Both the position numbers and the translations under genes were made by a program. From Siphonodentalium dalli (Eukaryota > Mollusca > Scaphopoda > Gadilida > Siphonodentaliidae): DNA of 64,000 bases. This document shows positions 11,961-23,290 of this stretch, piece by piece. Position 1 is the first letter of the stretch. Every line of letters starts with the position of its first letter. The DNA lies in NCBI GenBank assembly GCA_032622095.1, contig CP136061.1, forward strand, positions 174,307,692 through 174,371,691. Direction: 5' to 3'. The notes below the pieces were generated by a model. It was not told the origin of the DNA. It saw only the letters and a list, made by a program, of their open reading frames with translations, and ran no database searches.

Positions 11961-12795
11961 GCATTGACAAATACATAATCTTGAGTATATTCTCCACACT
12001 ATAATCGAAAAATACAAAGGAATGGACACATGATTCAATCCAAATTGTTTATTTGAAAAACACTCCCGCTAAGAAACCCCCACTGATGACGTGCGCAAAA
12101 AATGTACCTACAGTAAACACGTGTTGTTGGAAATTGGGGCGCACAATGGGGACTCATTTATCATGGCTATATCTATTACCCATTCGGTAATTCATAAATG
12201 ACATTCATTGCAAATTCAAACAGAATATATCTTAGATTTAGTATTAGTATCAATTGACCATTTATCGAATGTTGTCATTGAACTTATTGATCAGCTGATG
12301 ACGATGAAAAAATCTAGGAACCTTGTCGACGTCATAGCAGCAATGATAAAATACTGTAGCACAAATTTATTCTGCGCGCATTGACAATTACATAAACTTG
12401 AGTATATTCTCCACAACTTAATCTAAAAATACAAAGGAATGGACACACGATTCAATCCAAATGGTTTATTTAAAAAACACTCCCGCCAAAAAAGATCAAG
12501 AAACGCCCACTGATAACGAGCGCAGAAATTTGTACCTGCAAACACGTGGTGTTGGAATGTGGGGCGCACAATGGGGACTGTCATCTATCATGGCTATATC
12601 TATTAGCCATTCGGTAATAAATAAATGACATTCATTGCAAATTCAAACATAATATATCTTAGATTTAGTGTTAGTATCAATTGACCATTTATCGAGTGTT
12701 TCCATTGAACTTATTGATCAGCTGATGACGATGAAAACACATCGGAACCTTGCCGACGTCAGCGCAACAATAATAAAATACTGTATAGCACAAAT
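11961..12795 (+). repeat. Direct tandem duplication of a 417-bp unit
   Basis: GCATTGACAAATACATAATC at 11961 and GCATTGACAATTACATAAAC at 12378 begin two units that stay alignable to about 12795, with scattered substitutions. A degraded third start may be present near 12840. The duplication lies in the left half of the 6.5-kb element and carries no gene. Confidence 0.75.
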
Positions 12796-13039
12796 GTGCA
12801 TCGATCGGCCGTTTTGTTCTCTCGTTTGATTAATAAAATTATTATTCTCCGCACATTAACACTGCCAAATACTCAAGTAAATTGGCCATATCATGATGTG
12901 AAAAATCAAAGAAATGACATTGTATAACATTAGTTACTTTTATTTGAACACAAGAGTTCACGAGACAAACGCGGCTATTATTAAATTGAAAGTGCGCAAA
13001 TCAATTCCGAATAGTGCTGCATTTACAGCGAATTACTTA

Positions 13040-15403
13040 GGGAGCATGTCAAAACCTCTTTCGCATATGCGAAAATATTGTCGATAATGTCGAAAAAGTT
13101 TTGACGTAATTGACGTAAATGTGCAAAAACGAAATGTCGGAAATGACGAAAAATAATGCGATAACGTCGAAAGCGACTGGCCATAAAAGTGCGATAACGT
13201 CGAAACCACAACAGACCAAAATTTCGTAAAATGTCGAAAACTTTCGACAATGCGAAAGTCGCGACGTCGAAACATTGATCGATATTCGCAAACGATGAAA
13301 AGTTAAAACGATGTTTGTCGCACTTCATAAATCCGCGCATTTATTTTTGCCTTCTGCGTAATCAGATGCCAGCTGAATTTTTATTGGCTGTCAGCCAAAG
13401 GCCATACAAACAGCTCTATGCGGTTAACACACAAGTACAATGACTTGACAGTTTGACTGTTTTGATAGCTATGAGTTCGCACAATAGTCAACCCATTCCA
13501 AATGTGTGACATTTATCAAAAGGCTATACAAACATATAGGTCTACTGACATATAATGACGTATATACCGGTCCCTCACAACTTTGCGTGAACTGTGCGAC
13601 AGTTTTGTTGTTGTCATGATGTCTTCTCAATTAGTGAACAATGGTTTAACTCGTTGGACAAAAACAACACATCTGATATATAAAATTCCAAAATGAAGCG
13701 ACTTGATGTCATAATATCAGTTCGATCATGGCTAGAAACAGTGATGAAATCGAATAGATCTATCGGTAGCGGACATATACGCAGTTGGGAAAATATTAGA
13801 CCAGCAGTTTACACAGGTCGACAGTACGAAGAAGTTAGGGTTTTCACAACCCCAGGTATCACACATCTAACAGAAAAAAGATGAAATCACACAGAAATTT
13901 GAAACCAGCTGCACCCACCCACAACGGGAGTGACAACCGTCCATCCACATGATCCAGCATTTGAAGCAATAGGCCCGATATAGAACAAGCCCTCATCACA
14001 TTGTATCAACGCCAGACATATATAGAGCCATACCCCCTAAGTTCATTGTTTTATAATGGTATGTTATCCATATTTTTATTATTCATTCAATAAAGAATCG
14101 AGAAAAACATAACACTCAACTCCTCTGTCAGTCAATGCTACCCACAAACGAAACTAGGATTGGCCTGGGAAATTAGTGCTAAAAATAGCACAACATAACA
14201 TGATTGTGCAATTCGTGGAAATTCCAAACTATTATATAATATGTTTTGTATTAACTTAACTTTGTCGCATCTGATCGCTGATATATATTGAATAAAATGT
14301 GTAGATTTGAAATAAAAGTCGCCGACGAATTAATCATGATGACGCTGTGCTTCCTATATCTAACAATGATTTCATACTTATATTGCGAAAATTAAAGCAT
14401 TGTTTACGACTGTCCGACGATGCCGTAAACACCCTGATTTGCGTGATTTGCCTGATTTATTGTCGTCCTCGGCTGTATTCTTTTATTCATAATAGTTCGC
14501 ACAATTAAATGGTGACGGTTTACCCAAAGTGAAGACAAGTTACATAATCACACACAAAAACGATTTTCGAAATCAAAATTTGCATTGTTTACGGTACCAC
14601 TCTGCAGTATTAATGCGACGGTGTAGCAATTATTGCTCGAGATTTAGGGGGACTTCAACCTGTACTGTAATATTTACTGTAAACCAGTGATGCAATATCA
14701 CTGCTATAAACCCACGGATTTGCGGGCACCGTGTGACATCAAAACGTAGGAAATGATTGTGTTGGCCTATCCTATTATATAAATTGGGTCTGGGAATAAT
14801 TTATTTGGGACTTTAAATAATCTTCTATTAATAATAGTTTATTATTAAACGAAGTTTGATTTGTCCGATATTAACCAAATCGGAGATTTCAGTAGATCGG
14901 AGAAATTTACTCATAGGCCTACATTTATAAACTCCGATCAAATCGGAAATGTTTTCATATCGGAGAATACTCCGATTAAATCAATGGAATTCTTATGATA
15001 AAAACTCCTATCTGAGAAATTTCAGCATGGACACTGACATCTTCCCGTTCGCGACACATCAGTATAAAACTGCGACTATGGAGTATTTATTGAACACAAA
15101 CTGTCCTGCCAATCATATCGACACAACAGCAATATTGACGGATATAATGCTGCGATCTTGACGAAAACAAACACTGCGAAAATATGTCGAAACAGAACAG
15201 CGAACATTTGAGCAAAACTGCGAAACAAAACTGCGATAATTGCGAAAACATCGAACCAAGACAGCGAAAATGACGAAAACATACAACGTTACGGCGTGCG
15301 ATAATGACGAAAAAACTCTTGATAATGTCGAAAAAACGACGTCAATGACGCCACATTTTTCGCATTTTTTTCGCATATGCGAAAGAGGTTTTGACATGCT
15401 CCC
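13040..15403. mobile_element. 2.4-kb TTA-flanked element with GCGAAA arrays, nested copy
   Basis: The ends GGGAGCATGTCAAAACCTCT and its mirror at 15403 are flanked by TTA on both sides (13037-13039, 15404-15406). Next to the ends are dense TGCGAAAA/TCGATAATG-type words. The copy sits inside the element at 11084-17632, so it inserted later. An inverted copy lies at 50782-53346. The core about 14280-14820 is also related to parts of the elements at 55642-57703 and 61951-63135. No transposase is seen. Confidence 0.85.
13693..13884 (+). pseudogene. Small open frame in the nested element, broken in its sister copy
   Basis: A 63-codon frame begins MKRLDVIISVRSWLETV and ends in ITHLTEKR. The corresponding minus-strand stretch of the copy at 50782-53346 (about 52475-52660) is similar at DNA level but has length changes that break the frame. 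Conservation is therefore as DNA, not clearly as protein. I recognise no family. It may be a captured gene scrap or chance. Confidence 0.25.
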
Positions 15404-16496
15404 TTATCGGAACGAACTGTCTTGTCATTTTATATTGAATATGATTGCTCAAAATTTCACTAAGAGAAAGCACTTTTCTCGATCTTAAGATACAATGTAG
15501 GCACGAAAGAATTGTTGAATTTATTAATTCCACAAGATATGTGCGGTGTGAATGTATTGACTGCAATGTCAAGGTCAAAAACCGGTGCGTTGTAAATTGA
15601 AGTAAACAAAAAAACACGTGCTTTGTAATCGATGGCACAATGTTGACTAGTTTGGACTAATAATGCAGTCAATTGTAACTGAATTTACGCGGAACTATCC
15701 AAGAGTTAATAGGCCACTTGATGATTTATTTTATGTTTCATTTCACCACGTAGCCATGGCTTAAAACATTAATAAATCACCCAATTTCGTGATATGGTTT
15801 TCCGACAGAGAAATTGAAACTGAAAGTCACATTGATCTGTTGATAAAACAAAACTTACCTTTTGTTTGTTTATTACATTTATTGTTATAAAATATAAATA
15901 TAAAACCTACTAAATATTCACCATACTATCATGCTTGGGGAGGGGGATTCACAACTCTGAATTTTTTTTTACTCCCAGTCCCCATCCATACAGATGAACA
16001 TAATTTCATAAATCAGGAGCCACATATAACATTTAGTAATAATACATGTTTTTCCCCCAAAAACTTTGACGTCACCAGAAAGTTCTGTTGGCTGGAGGTA
16101 ATATTACTGTTGGGTAAAGGGTTAATATCGAAAGTAAAATAAATAAAAGTTAGCAAGACATCTTTTTGAAGAAAAAAAATGACGAAATATAGGAGCAGGC
16201 CTACTACAAATAAATCGCATCGTGTTACCTTACCTTGATGATGCAATCGTGAAATTCGACACTGTCAACATAATTAGGCTATGTTCAACTTATCGAAATA
16301 ATCAATGCAGCATTATAATTAGTAGTAATTACAGAAAACGAAATTAATGTAGAATATGAAAAGCAGCCCATGCACACATTTAATTGCCAGTTAAATGTTA
16401 TGATTACTTCGCGTATTTATAACCTTTGCACTGCAGATTTGCATGGAATTTTCCATTCATATTTGCACACGCTCTTTATTTACCATATTACGATCT

Positions 16497-16497
<1 letters not shown>
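15404..16497. other. Interior of the 6.5-kb element without genes
   Basis: This is sequence between the nested element and the C run, AT-rich with several short minus-strand open frames that lack start or splice support. I see no tandem array or foldback here. Confidence 0.4.

Positions 16498-16544
<47 letters not shown>
16498..16544 (+). repeat. Homopolymer of 47 C residues
   Basis: An uninterrupted run of C occupies 16498-16544 in the right half of the 6.5-kb element. Poly-C of this length could form an i-motif or, on the other strand, G-quadruplexes. Its exact length is unreliable in most assemblies. The proline run it would encode is not evidence of a gene. Confidence 0.9.
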
Positions 16545-16545
<1 letters not shown>

Positions 16546-17639
16546 AAACTGCACGACCGTGCAGAATGTAGGCAGGCATAACAGCAAAATTTCCTGCTTA
16601 GGCTAAAGTTAAACCCACTGTGGATATATATTTGTCTTTCTACGGCTGTCTACTGGCGAGATTTGTTGTTTCAATGCATGTGCCGGTAAACAAAAATGCA
16701 ATTGCCATGATTAATTGCGTTTTAAAGCACATCAAATGCTGCATGGACATCGCACATTCCAATATAAATTTCGCCTAGTCTATGTATATTCGGAATATAG
16801 GCCTACGTGTACACAGGCCCGATATTTTTTTAAAGCTTGAGTTGTCCCATGTTTGAAATTGTTTTATAAATCCGTTCACTGTATGAAATCTTCAAGACGT
16901 ATTACTCTGCAATGCCACGTGTGTTGTTCCCAGAAACGTAAATATTGATGACCCCAATTCCGGGAATCGGGCTAAAAATAGAACATACGACATCTCGTTT
17001 TAAGACTGCACTCGATTGTGCATGCATAAATTGTGTCGTCGGCAATTCGCGATAAAATACATATCTTTTACATTTGCCATAATATATGTATTTCTTTATT
17101 TCCTCCATATTTAAAAGTCGGATGTATTTAAACATATTACAAACACAAGCTTTGAAGATAGTATAGGCCAACAACTGCATACATATTTGGGTATGCTCCC
17201 CGTGAATTTATTTATTGATTTTGAAGATTTCCCGATGGGTGGGGTGTATTGTCCGGGTAAAATACCGATATTGTACGTAGCACCCACTGATCACCACAGT
17301 ATAACATATAATAGTTCTACGACACGTGTCCCCTGATACTTTAAAACTTTATACTAACGATTTCTCATATTAGGAAACTATTAAATCAATAATAAAGATA
17401 GGCCTATAAATCATAAAATCACGATAAAAGTCCGGAGTAATCCCGATACAGAAACTTTCCAAACAACATGCGTTGTTTTCGGAATATGATACTCCGAAAT
17501 GAAAGTAAACTCCGATAGAATCCCGATAGACTATGTAAATATTCCGATAATTTCCCGAAAAACGTATATATATGCTATCGGGATCTATCGGGAAATAGGC
17601 TGATTTCCCGATAGTAGTTTTGAGATGACCCCTTACTAG

Positions 17640-18842
17640 TACATATGTATACACTTGTATTGAGAGTGGATATTGGATGCAAAATATCGGGTCAACCTAG
17701 AAGATATAGTAAATCCTCTCCAAACCAGACCCTCAATTATAAACCGAATCCCTCGCCATACAGAATTAATTACCCAGTCCCGAATAGTCACAATAGCAGC
17801 ACATGTAGTTAATACACACGTCATATAGCCAATGTTGCCAGGTATGATGGTAATTACGTTGGCTAACAGGTATTTGACGTTATAATATAATTGGATATTT
17901 CCCACTCTGGCCACAGGTATATGTACCATGTGTATCATCAGATATGCAACAACAAACATGCTCTCACTTAAGTGAGATCTGTGAATAGTTGTTGGTAAAC
18001 GACAATAGAAACATAAAACCAGTAGACAAACTAAATATCTGCCCATAAACAACTGTTTATTTTCATTTTATCACACATGCGAGTCAAAACATGACTTGCA
18101 ATTCCACTGCGTCGGTTTATGCCAATTTACGTAGGCCTATCCTTTAAGTTTGTTTACCCGCCGTTCTCCTGTCCTGATTGAAAAACAAAATAATTCATGA
18201 TTTTTAAAACAAAAAGCATATTATAAATACAATAATTAAACCAAAAGTCTTTGTATTTGATGTGAGTGAATCATATAAACCATAATTTGACAAAAATAGA
18301 AAAAGACTTCCGATAAAGATGCAAATTATTAGCAATTACGTGACGTTGCTTTGTGAAAGTTGTCAATTATCGTGCAAAAACCACATGTTCAAAGGTCTCT
18401 TGTTGTTGATTTTCTATGAAATGTTTTCATTGACAACCAATAAGATCGATGGTTCGAACCATTAATTAAGTGTGAACTGATTTCATTGGCTCAAGTTTAG
18501 GGGTGGAGTTTCCCATTGATGCTAATTAGATCACAGAAAACAAGTGCAAATTGTTCAAAATGGCTGGACTTCGTACCACGAAAGGGTTTCGGAGTGGGCT
18601 AACTTAATAGCCATAAGACGTTGGCATTATCGCTGATAACGTAGATTTCTTTCCAGATAAAGTAGGGTCGATGGCAGTCAAGGGTGTTTTGTGCTGTGTA
18701 TTTGAATATTGAACAGATGGATATATAGTAATATTTTTTGTGTAGATTTTGTAGATTATATATAAAAAAAGTTTTTAATTAATTATGTGTTTAGAATCCC
18801 GCCGATATCACAACAACACAACGGGTGGCATGTCCGTAGTTA
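17640..18842 (-). repeat. Dispersed repeat F, copy 1
   Basis: About 17640-18775 aligns in inverted orientation to about 59470-60920, and 18780-18842 aligns to about 58385-58455. Matching landmarks include GATATGCAACAACAAACATG, CACATGTTCAAAGGTCTCTT and GAACAGATGGATATATA. Copy 1 lacks about 1 kb present in copy 2. It starts right at the edge of the 6.5-kb element and is interrupted at its right end by a TTA-flanked terminus. Its class is unknown; no coding domain is visible. Confidence 0.7.
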
Positions 18843-19275
18843 GGGACCTTGTCAAAACTAAAACGGTAATACCGCCGGTATTATCTGCTTGAGAGGTATT
18901 ACCGATGGAAAATTACCGGTGGAATTACCGGTTGATTTAAGAAAAATTACCGGTAAAATTACCGGAAGGCTCTAAATTACCAGTAAAATTACTGGTGAAA
19001 TTACCGATAAAATTACCGGTAAAATTACCGGTGATATTACCGGTAAAATTACCGGTGATATTACCGATAAAATTACCAGTGAAATTACCTGTGAAATTAC
19101 CGGTGAGATTACCGGTAAAACTACCGGTGAAATTACCCATATAATTACCGATAAACGGGATCGAAATTACCAGTAAATTTTACCGGTAAAATATCGATGT
19201 CAGGCAACAAATTACTGATGAAATCATTACCCAGGGAATTACCGGAGAACTTATATAATTACTGATGTAATCACC
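18843..19275. mobile_element. TTA/GGGACC element end with 12-bp AAATTACCGGTR array
   Basis: TTA (18840-18842) is followed by GGGACCTTGTCAAAAC, the consensus terminus of this family. About 350 bp of tandem 12-base units then follow, variants of AAATTACCGGTA and AAATTACCGGTG. Because the unit is a multiple of three, the minus strand reads as a spurious GNFTGNFTG-type peptide. The uninterrupted target is seen at 58385-58387 in repeat F copy 2. I could not find the matching right end. Sequence rich in GTTACCG/TACCCG near 20060-20170 may be its decayed remnant. Confidence 0.65.
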
Positions 19276-20289
19276 GGAGAAATGTTGTTTTATGGTGCCC
19301 ATAAATTATCAGTATTTGTACGGAGTCACGGTCATGTTTGTATATATGTCACTTTAGGCCTTAAATGAGTTTAATTAACATAATATTTTGATTTGTGTTA
19401 ATGTTTGTTCAACGAAGACAGTGATCATTGTAGGAACGTGAAATTGTGTGATCATGAAGGCCTACTTCACATGCAAATCTCGACCAAACGCTGTTCATAT
19501 CATTTTTTTATATCACGAAGTTCACTTACAAAGCAATTACAGCACGAACATTGCAATTATGAATTCCATTTACATTCCTGCCGAGGTTACCGTATTTTGT
19601 TTACATAAACATCGGAGGCCACGTTGTTTGTTTTGCAAAACAGCTCAAAACGAGGACTAAATTGGGTGATGGGGGTGTTTATTTTACAACCGAAGGTTTG
19701 ATATATCCGTTTTTGCTATTTGGCTCCTAAGTTGAACATATCTATATATTCGAGTATTCCTGACTTCCCCAATTGTGCATGTGTATTAAATGGGCATATA
19801 ATTACTCGCCGGTCACCTCTAACATTTCAACGGTAACGATATATGACTACTTTGGGACTAATGGATCTTCGGATAAATGAAATAAGCAAATGACTATGCA
19901 ATCTGTCCTTAATAATATGATGTCACCATGCTGAAATGCAAAATAAATCAGCGAAATAGGCCTAAGTTGTTCCATTTTATGTGCATGCGACCATAGTAAA
20001 TATTTCAGGAATGTTGGGGAAGGTAAGTTTGTTAATTAAAAAATACACGACTTAGTACCCGGTTGGGTAACGGTTAATAACATGTGTGCAAAAGTTACCG
20101 ATTGAGTCATTACCCGTGACTACCCGCCCCTGAGACGGCCCGCCCGTTTAACTCCGAGGCGACCCGCCAGCCTAAAATTAATTAGGGTAATTAGGAGGTG
20201 TGAGGGGATTATGAGGCGTTTGTTTTAAAGAGACTGGGTTGTTCTTTGTTGTTTTTTATTTTATGTAATGTATCATCGATAATATGTTT
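19276..20289. other. Probable interior of the ACCGGT-array element
   Basis: No splice-bounded exon or clear repeat is seen here. The stretch about 20060-20170 has ACCCGGTTGGGTAACGG and related words, followed by GACCCGCC-type sequence, which may be a degraded second terminus. Confidence 0.35.
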
Positions 20290-20440
20290 ATTCGAGTTTA
20301 ATGAACGAAGTTTAAAAACAAAAATGAAAAACGAAGTTTAAAGAACGAAACGAAGTATAATATGAATATGAACGATGTTTAATGAGCGAAGTTTAAAAAC
20401 TAAATTTAATAAGGAAGTTTAACGGAACGAAACGTGTAAT
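20290..20440 (+). repeat. Degenerate AACGAAGTTTA repeats
   Basis: Words of the form GAACGAAGTTTAA recur irregularly (near 20302, 20332, 20372, 20388 and 20411), with variants such as ACGAAACGAAG. This resembles the motif-rich subterminal zones of the other elements, but no terminal GGG or TWA flank was found. Confidence 0.45.
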
Positions 20441-20559
20441 GAACGAATGCATGGTTGACAAATAAAGATGGGGTTGCTGCTGTTGATCTCCGTCTGCATT
20501 GAGGTGGTCTCTTCTTTTTGGCATATACGTCCGAGCATTTCTTCAAGAAGTTAGCTGTC

Positions 20560-20693
20560 GTCAAATGTGGTGGTGTTGACATATATAATTCCAGTGTCGC
20601 ATAGTCGGTGTTGCCAGCGCGACCATAACTATCACAATCTACGGCATGTTGCTTTGGTCGCACTTCCAATTCGCAGTGAATGCAAGGAAACAT
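20560..20693 (-). pseudogene. Degenerate RPKQHA-type zinc-finger fragment, transposase-like
   Basis: Read on the minus strand, the segment gives CIHCELEVRPKQHAVDCDS, continuing YGRAGN. This matches the pattern CxxC...RP+QHAxxCDxCxRW found near MULE-type transposase proteins in many invertebrates. One expected Cys is Tyr and the expected Trp and His after it are absent, so the fold is probably dead. No transposase core follows. The family call rests on my memory of the pattern only. Confidence 0.3.
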
Positions 20694-20699
20694 AATTGC

Positions 20700-22157
20700 A
20701 GAATGAAGATATTTTTTTTTGTGTATTGAGATCTAACCCAGGAGGATTTGGAAGGTGCAGAACCCATTCCCTTCAACCCACTTTTGAATTTTAATGATGT
20801 ACATGTTATGAATGGACAATAACATGAAGTGGTGAACATGAATGGGAATGATCTAGGCATGTTATTTTTGTTTCGCTCAAGAGTTAATATACCCAGTTCC
20901 GTCGGCATCGTTCAAAGGCTGTTTGATCTAGTCACGTGACCGCAAAATCCGTGACGTGAGGGGGCATCACTGCAAACGTATTGTTTACAAAATAAAATGG
21001 ATTCTTGCACATTACTGCGTCAGAAAGTGACCCTGAACATGAAAACGACAATGATATACATGCTGTGGGGGAACAAACAAAACAATTTAAATCATCTTGG
21101 AATTCAGTATGCTATTTTGCAACAAACACTTTCAATTTAGTTTAAAGTGTTATTGTCGTTACTCAGATTATCAGATTTGTGTGTAATTATCTTGCGGGAA
21201 TCAAACAGACTTACATAGAGGCATACTTTTCCCCGTTCCAATGCCATACATGCGTTTCATCCTAATCGTGATTAGATAAGAATATGTGAAAATAATTTGT
21301 ACTGTCAACTGCATGCGACGACTAAACGTTGCAAGAGATCAAACAATGCCGCCCGACAATAATCACGGACACGTACGTGCTCGGTGAATTTTGACGTATA
21401 GCAAAATCAAAGACTGATTTGACAACGTGTCTCTTTCAATGATTGGTGTTTTGAATGTGTCTTTTCTCGCGTATGTCGCCTGATAATTAACCCAACACTG
21501 GCCACAGGCCCCTACTAGTAGGGAAAATAGAAGATATACCAATATATACTATACCAGTGACTGTTATAGAATACGAAAGTTAAATGGAGACTTTTCACCC
21601 ATCGTGAACCCCATGGTATCTGGAGACATGCACGTGCTCTAGACATTGTTTGATGTATACTGTGTGTCAATCAATAATGACGTCAGCATTGTCCAGAAAT
21701 TGGGCACCTGCTGCATCGTAATTGGTTGAGTGAACAGATTTATGATTACTTGGTGTCACTTTCTCTGCGAGATTCCCTTTCATCCTCGATGAAAGAAAGG
21801 ACCATGATGCAACAGCCTTGTCTTTAACTGTTCAAAAGTCGTAATTCAGTATTGATTGTAAATTATATTGGTATCACTGTTAAGTCGCATGGGACTTCAC
21901 ATTGTTTATACGAAACGTCGCTGTGTTTGTGTTTCACTTTTATGTTTTGATTTTGGTACGGGGAAAATATTTGTAGTCGGAAAAAAAATTAAGGTCGGCA
22001 TCCAGAAACCGAAATACCGGACACACACCTATTTTTATTTTTTGGCATAAGATATAGAAGTTATACATCATGTATCCAACAGCGTGACGCTATCGTGCAT
22101 AGACATATATAGTCCGAGAGAGAATGAAGGCGGTACCGTCCTTACAATGATGTATTT
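20700..22157. other. Gene-poor spacer in intron 2
   Basis: No convincing exon, tandem array or inverted repeat is seen. Short open frames (for example 21868-22050) have no splice or domain support. Confidence 0.4.
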
Positions 22158-23290
22158 TTAGCTCAACTTTACTTTGTAAAGTTTGAGCTATTGCCATGGC
22201 TTTGTCGTCCGTGTGTGCGTAAGGCGTCAACAATAGAGGCTACAGGTCGTACCTTTGATCTGATCATTATGAAATTTGTCATAGCTGTTGACATCAACAT
22301 TTGTACCGGAAATATTCATTTTGGGGTCATTCGGAAAAAAAACATGGCCACCAGTGGCCATCTTCGATTTCAAAATTCAATCCATTAGCACGGGCTACAG
22401 GCCGTACTGTTCGTCTGATCGTCATGAAATTTGTCATGGATGTTAATATTGACATGTAGATGGGAACGAGTAATTTTGGGGTCATTTGGCAAAAAAACAT
22501 GGCCGCCAGCAGCCATCTTCGATTTTACTCTTTGCATGACTAAATCCTTTAGCACAGGCTACAGGTCGTACCTTTGGTCAGATCATCATAAAATTTATCA
22601 TGGATGTTAACAATGACATGTAGATGGGAACGAGTCATTTTTGGGTTATTCGGGCAAAAAACATGGCCGCCAGCAGCCATCTTGGATTTTACTCTTTGTA
22701 TGACTAAATCCTTTAGCACGGTCTACAGGTCGTACCTTTAGTCTGATAATCATGAAATTTGTCATGGCTGTTGAAATTGGAATGTAGATGGAAACGCGTC
22801 ATTTTGGGGTCATTCGGACAAAAACATGGCCGCCAGTGGCCATCTTTGTTTTAAAAATTCAATCCATTAGCACGGGCCATAGGTCGCATTGTTCGTCTGA
22901 TCATCATGAAATTTGTCATGGATGTTAATATTGACATGTAGATGGGAACGATTAATTTTGGGTTCATTCGGCCCAAAAACATGGCCGCCAGCAGCCATCT
23001 TGGATTTTACTCTTTGTATGACTAAATCCTTTAGCACGGGCTACAGGTCATACCTTTAGTCTGATCATCATAAAATTTGACATGGATGTTAACAATGACA
23101 TGTAGATTGGAACGAGTCATTTTGGGGACATTCGGCCAAAAAAACATGGCCGCCAGCAGCCGTTTTGGTTTTTACTCTTTGTATGACTAAATCCTTTAGA
23201 ACAGGCTACAGGTCGTACCTTTTAATAGTCTGATCATCATAAAATTTGTCATGGATGTTACCAATGACATGTAGATGGAAACGAGTCATT
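22158..23290 (+). mobile_element. Tandem-array element 2a, AGCACGGG subfamily, 3'-truncated
   Basis: It starts with the AGCTCAACTTTACTTTGTAA hairpin and a short leader, followed by about seven monomers of roughly 163 bp containing TTAGCACGGGCTACAG. It lacks the usual AGTGTCATTGACACT right end. At 23291 it passes straight into the left end of another element, within the word GAGTCATTTT. Confidence 0.7.

Larger units (their letters stand above)
11084..17632. mobile_element. 6.5-kb TTA-flanked inverted-repeat element with CCCGATA arrays
   Basis: The first 27 bases (from GGGGTCATCTCAAAACTACT) are exactly mirrored at the right end, and TTA flanks both sides (11081-11083 and 17633-17635). Subterminal zones of about 200 bp are crowded with TTCCCGATA-like words in opposite orientation at the two ends. 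A TWA duplication with GGG-starting ends points to the PIF/Harbinger group. No transposase or Myb-like frame is visible, so the element is non-autonomous. A 2.36-kb related element, a 417-bp direct duplication and a 47-base C run lie inside it. Confidence 0.8.

Noticed and set aside
12296-12740. CTGATGACGATGAAA sequences as further hammerhead cores
   Set aside because: The segment between CTGATGA and GAAA is too short for stem II and no pairing for stems I or III is present.
16370-16606. Open frame with a polyproline run
   Set aside because: The proline run is the C homopolymer at 16498-16544; the flanking codons show no protein character.
18937-19140. Minus-strand peptide of repeated GNFTGNFTGN units
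   Set aside because: It is the translation of a 12-bp tandem array at a transposon terminus. No signal peptide, splice sites or non-repetitive flanks are present.
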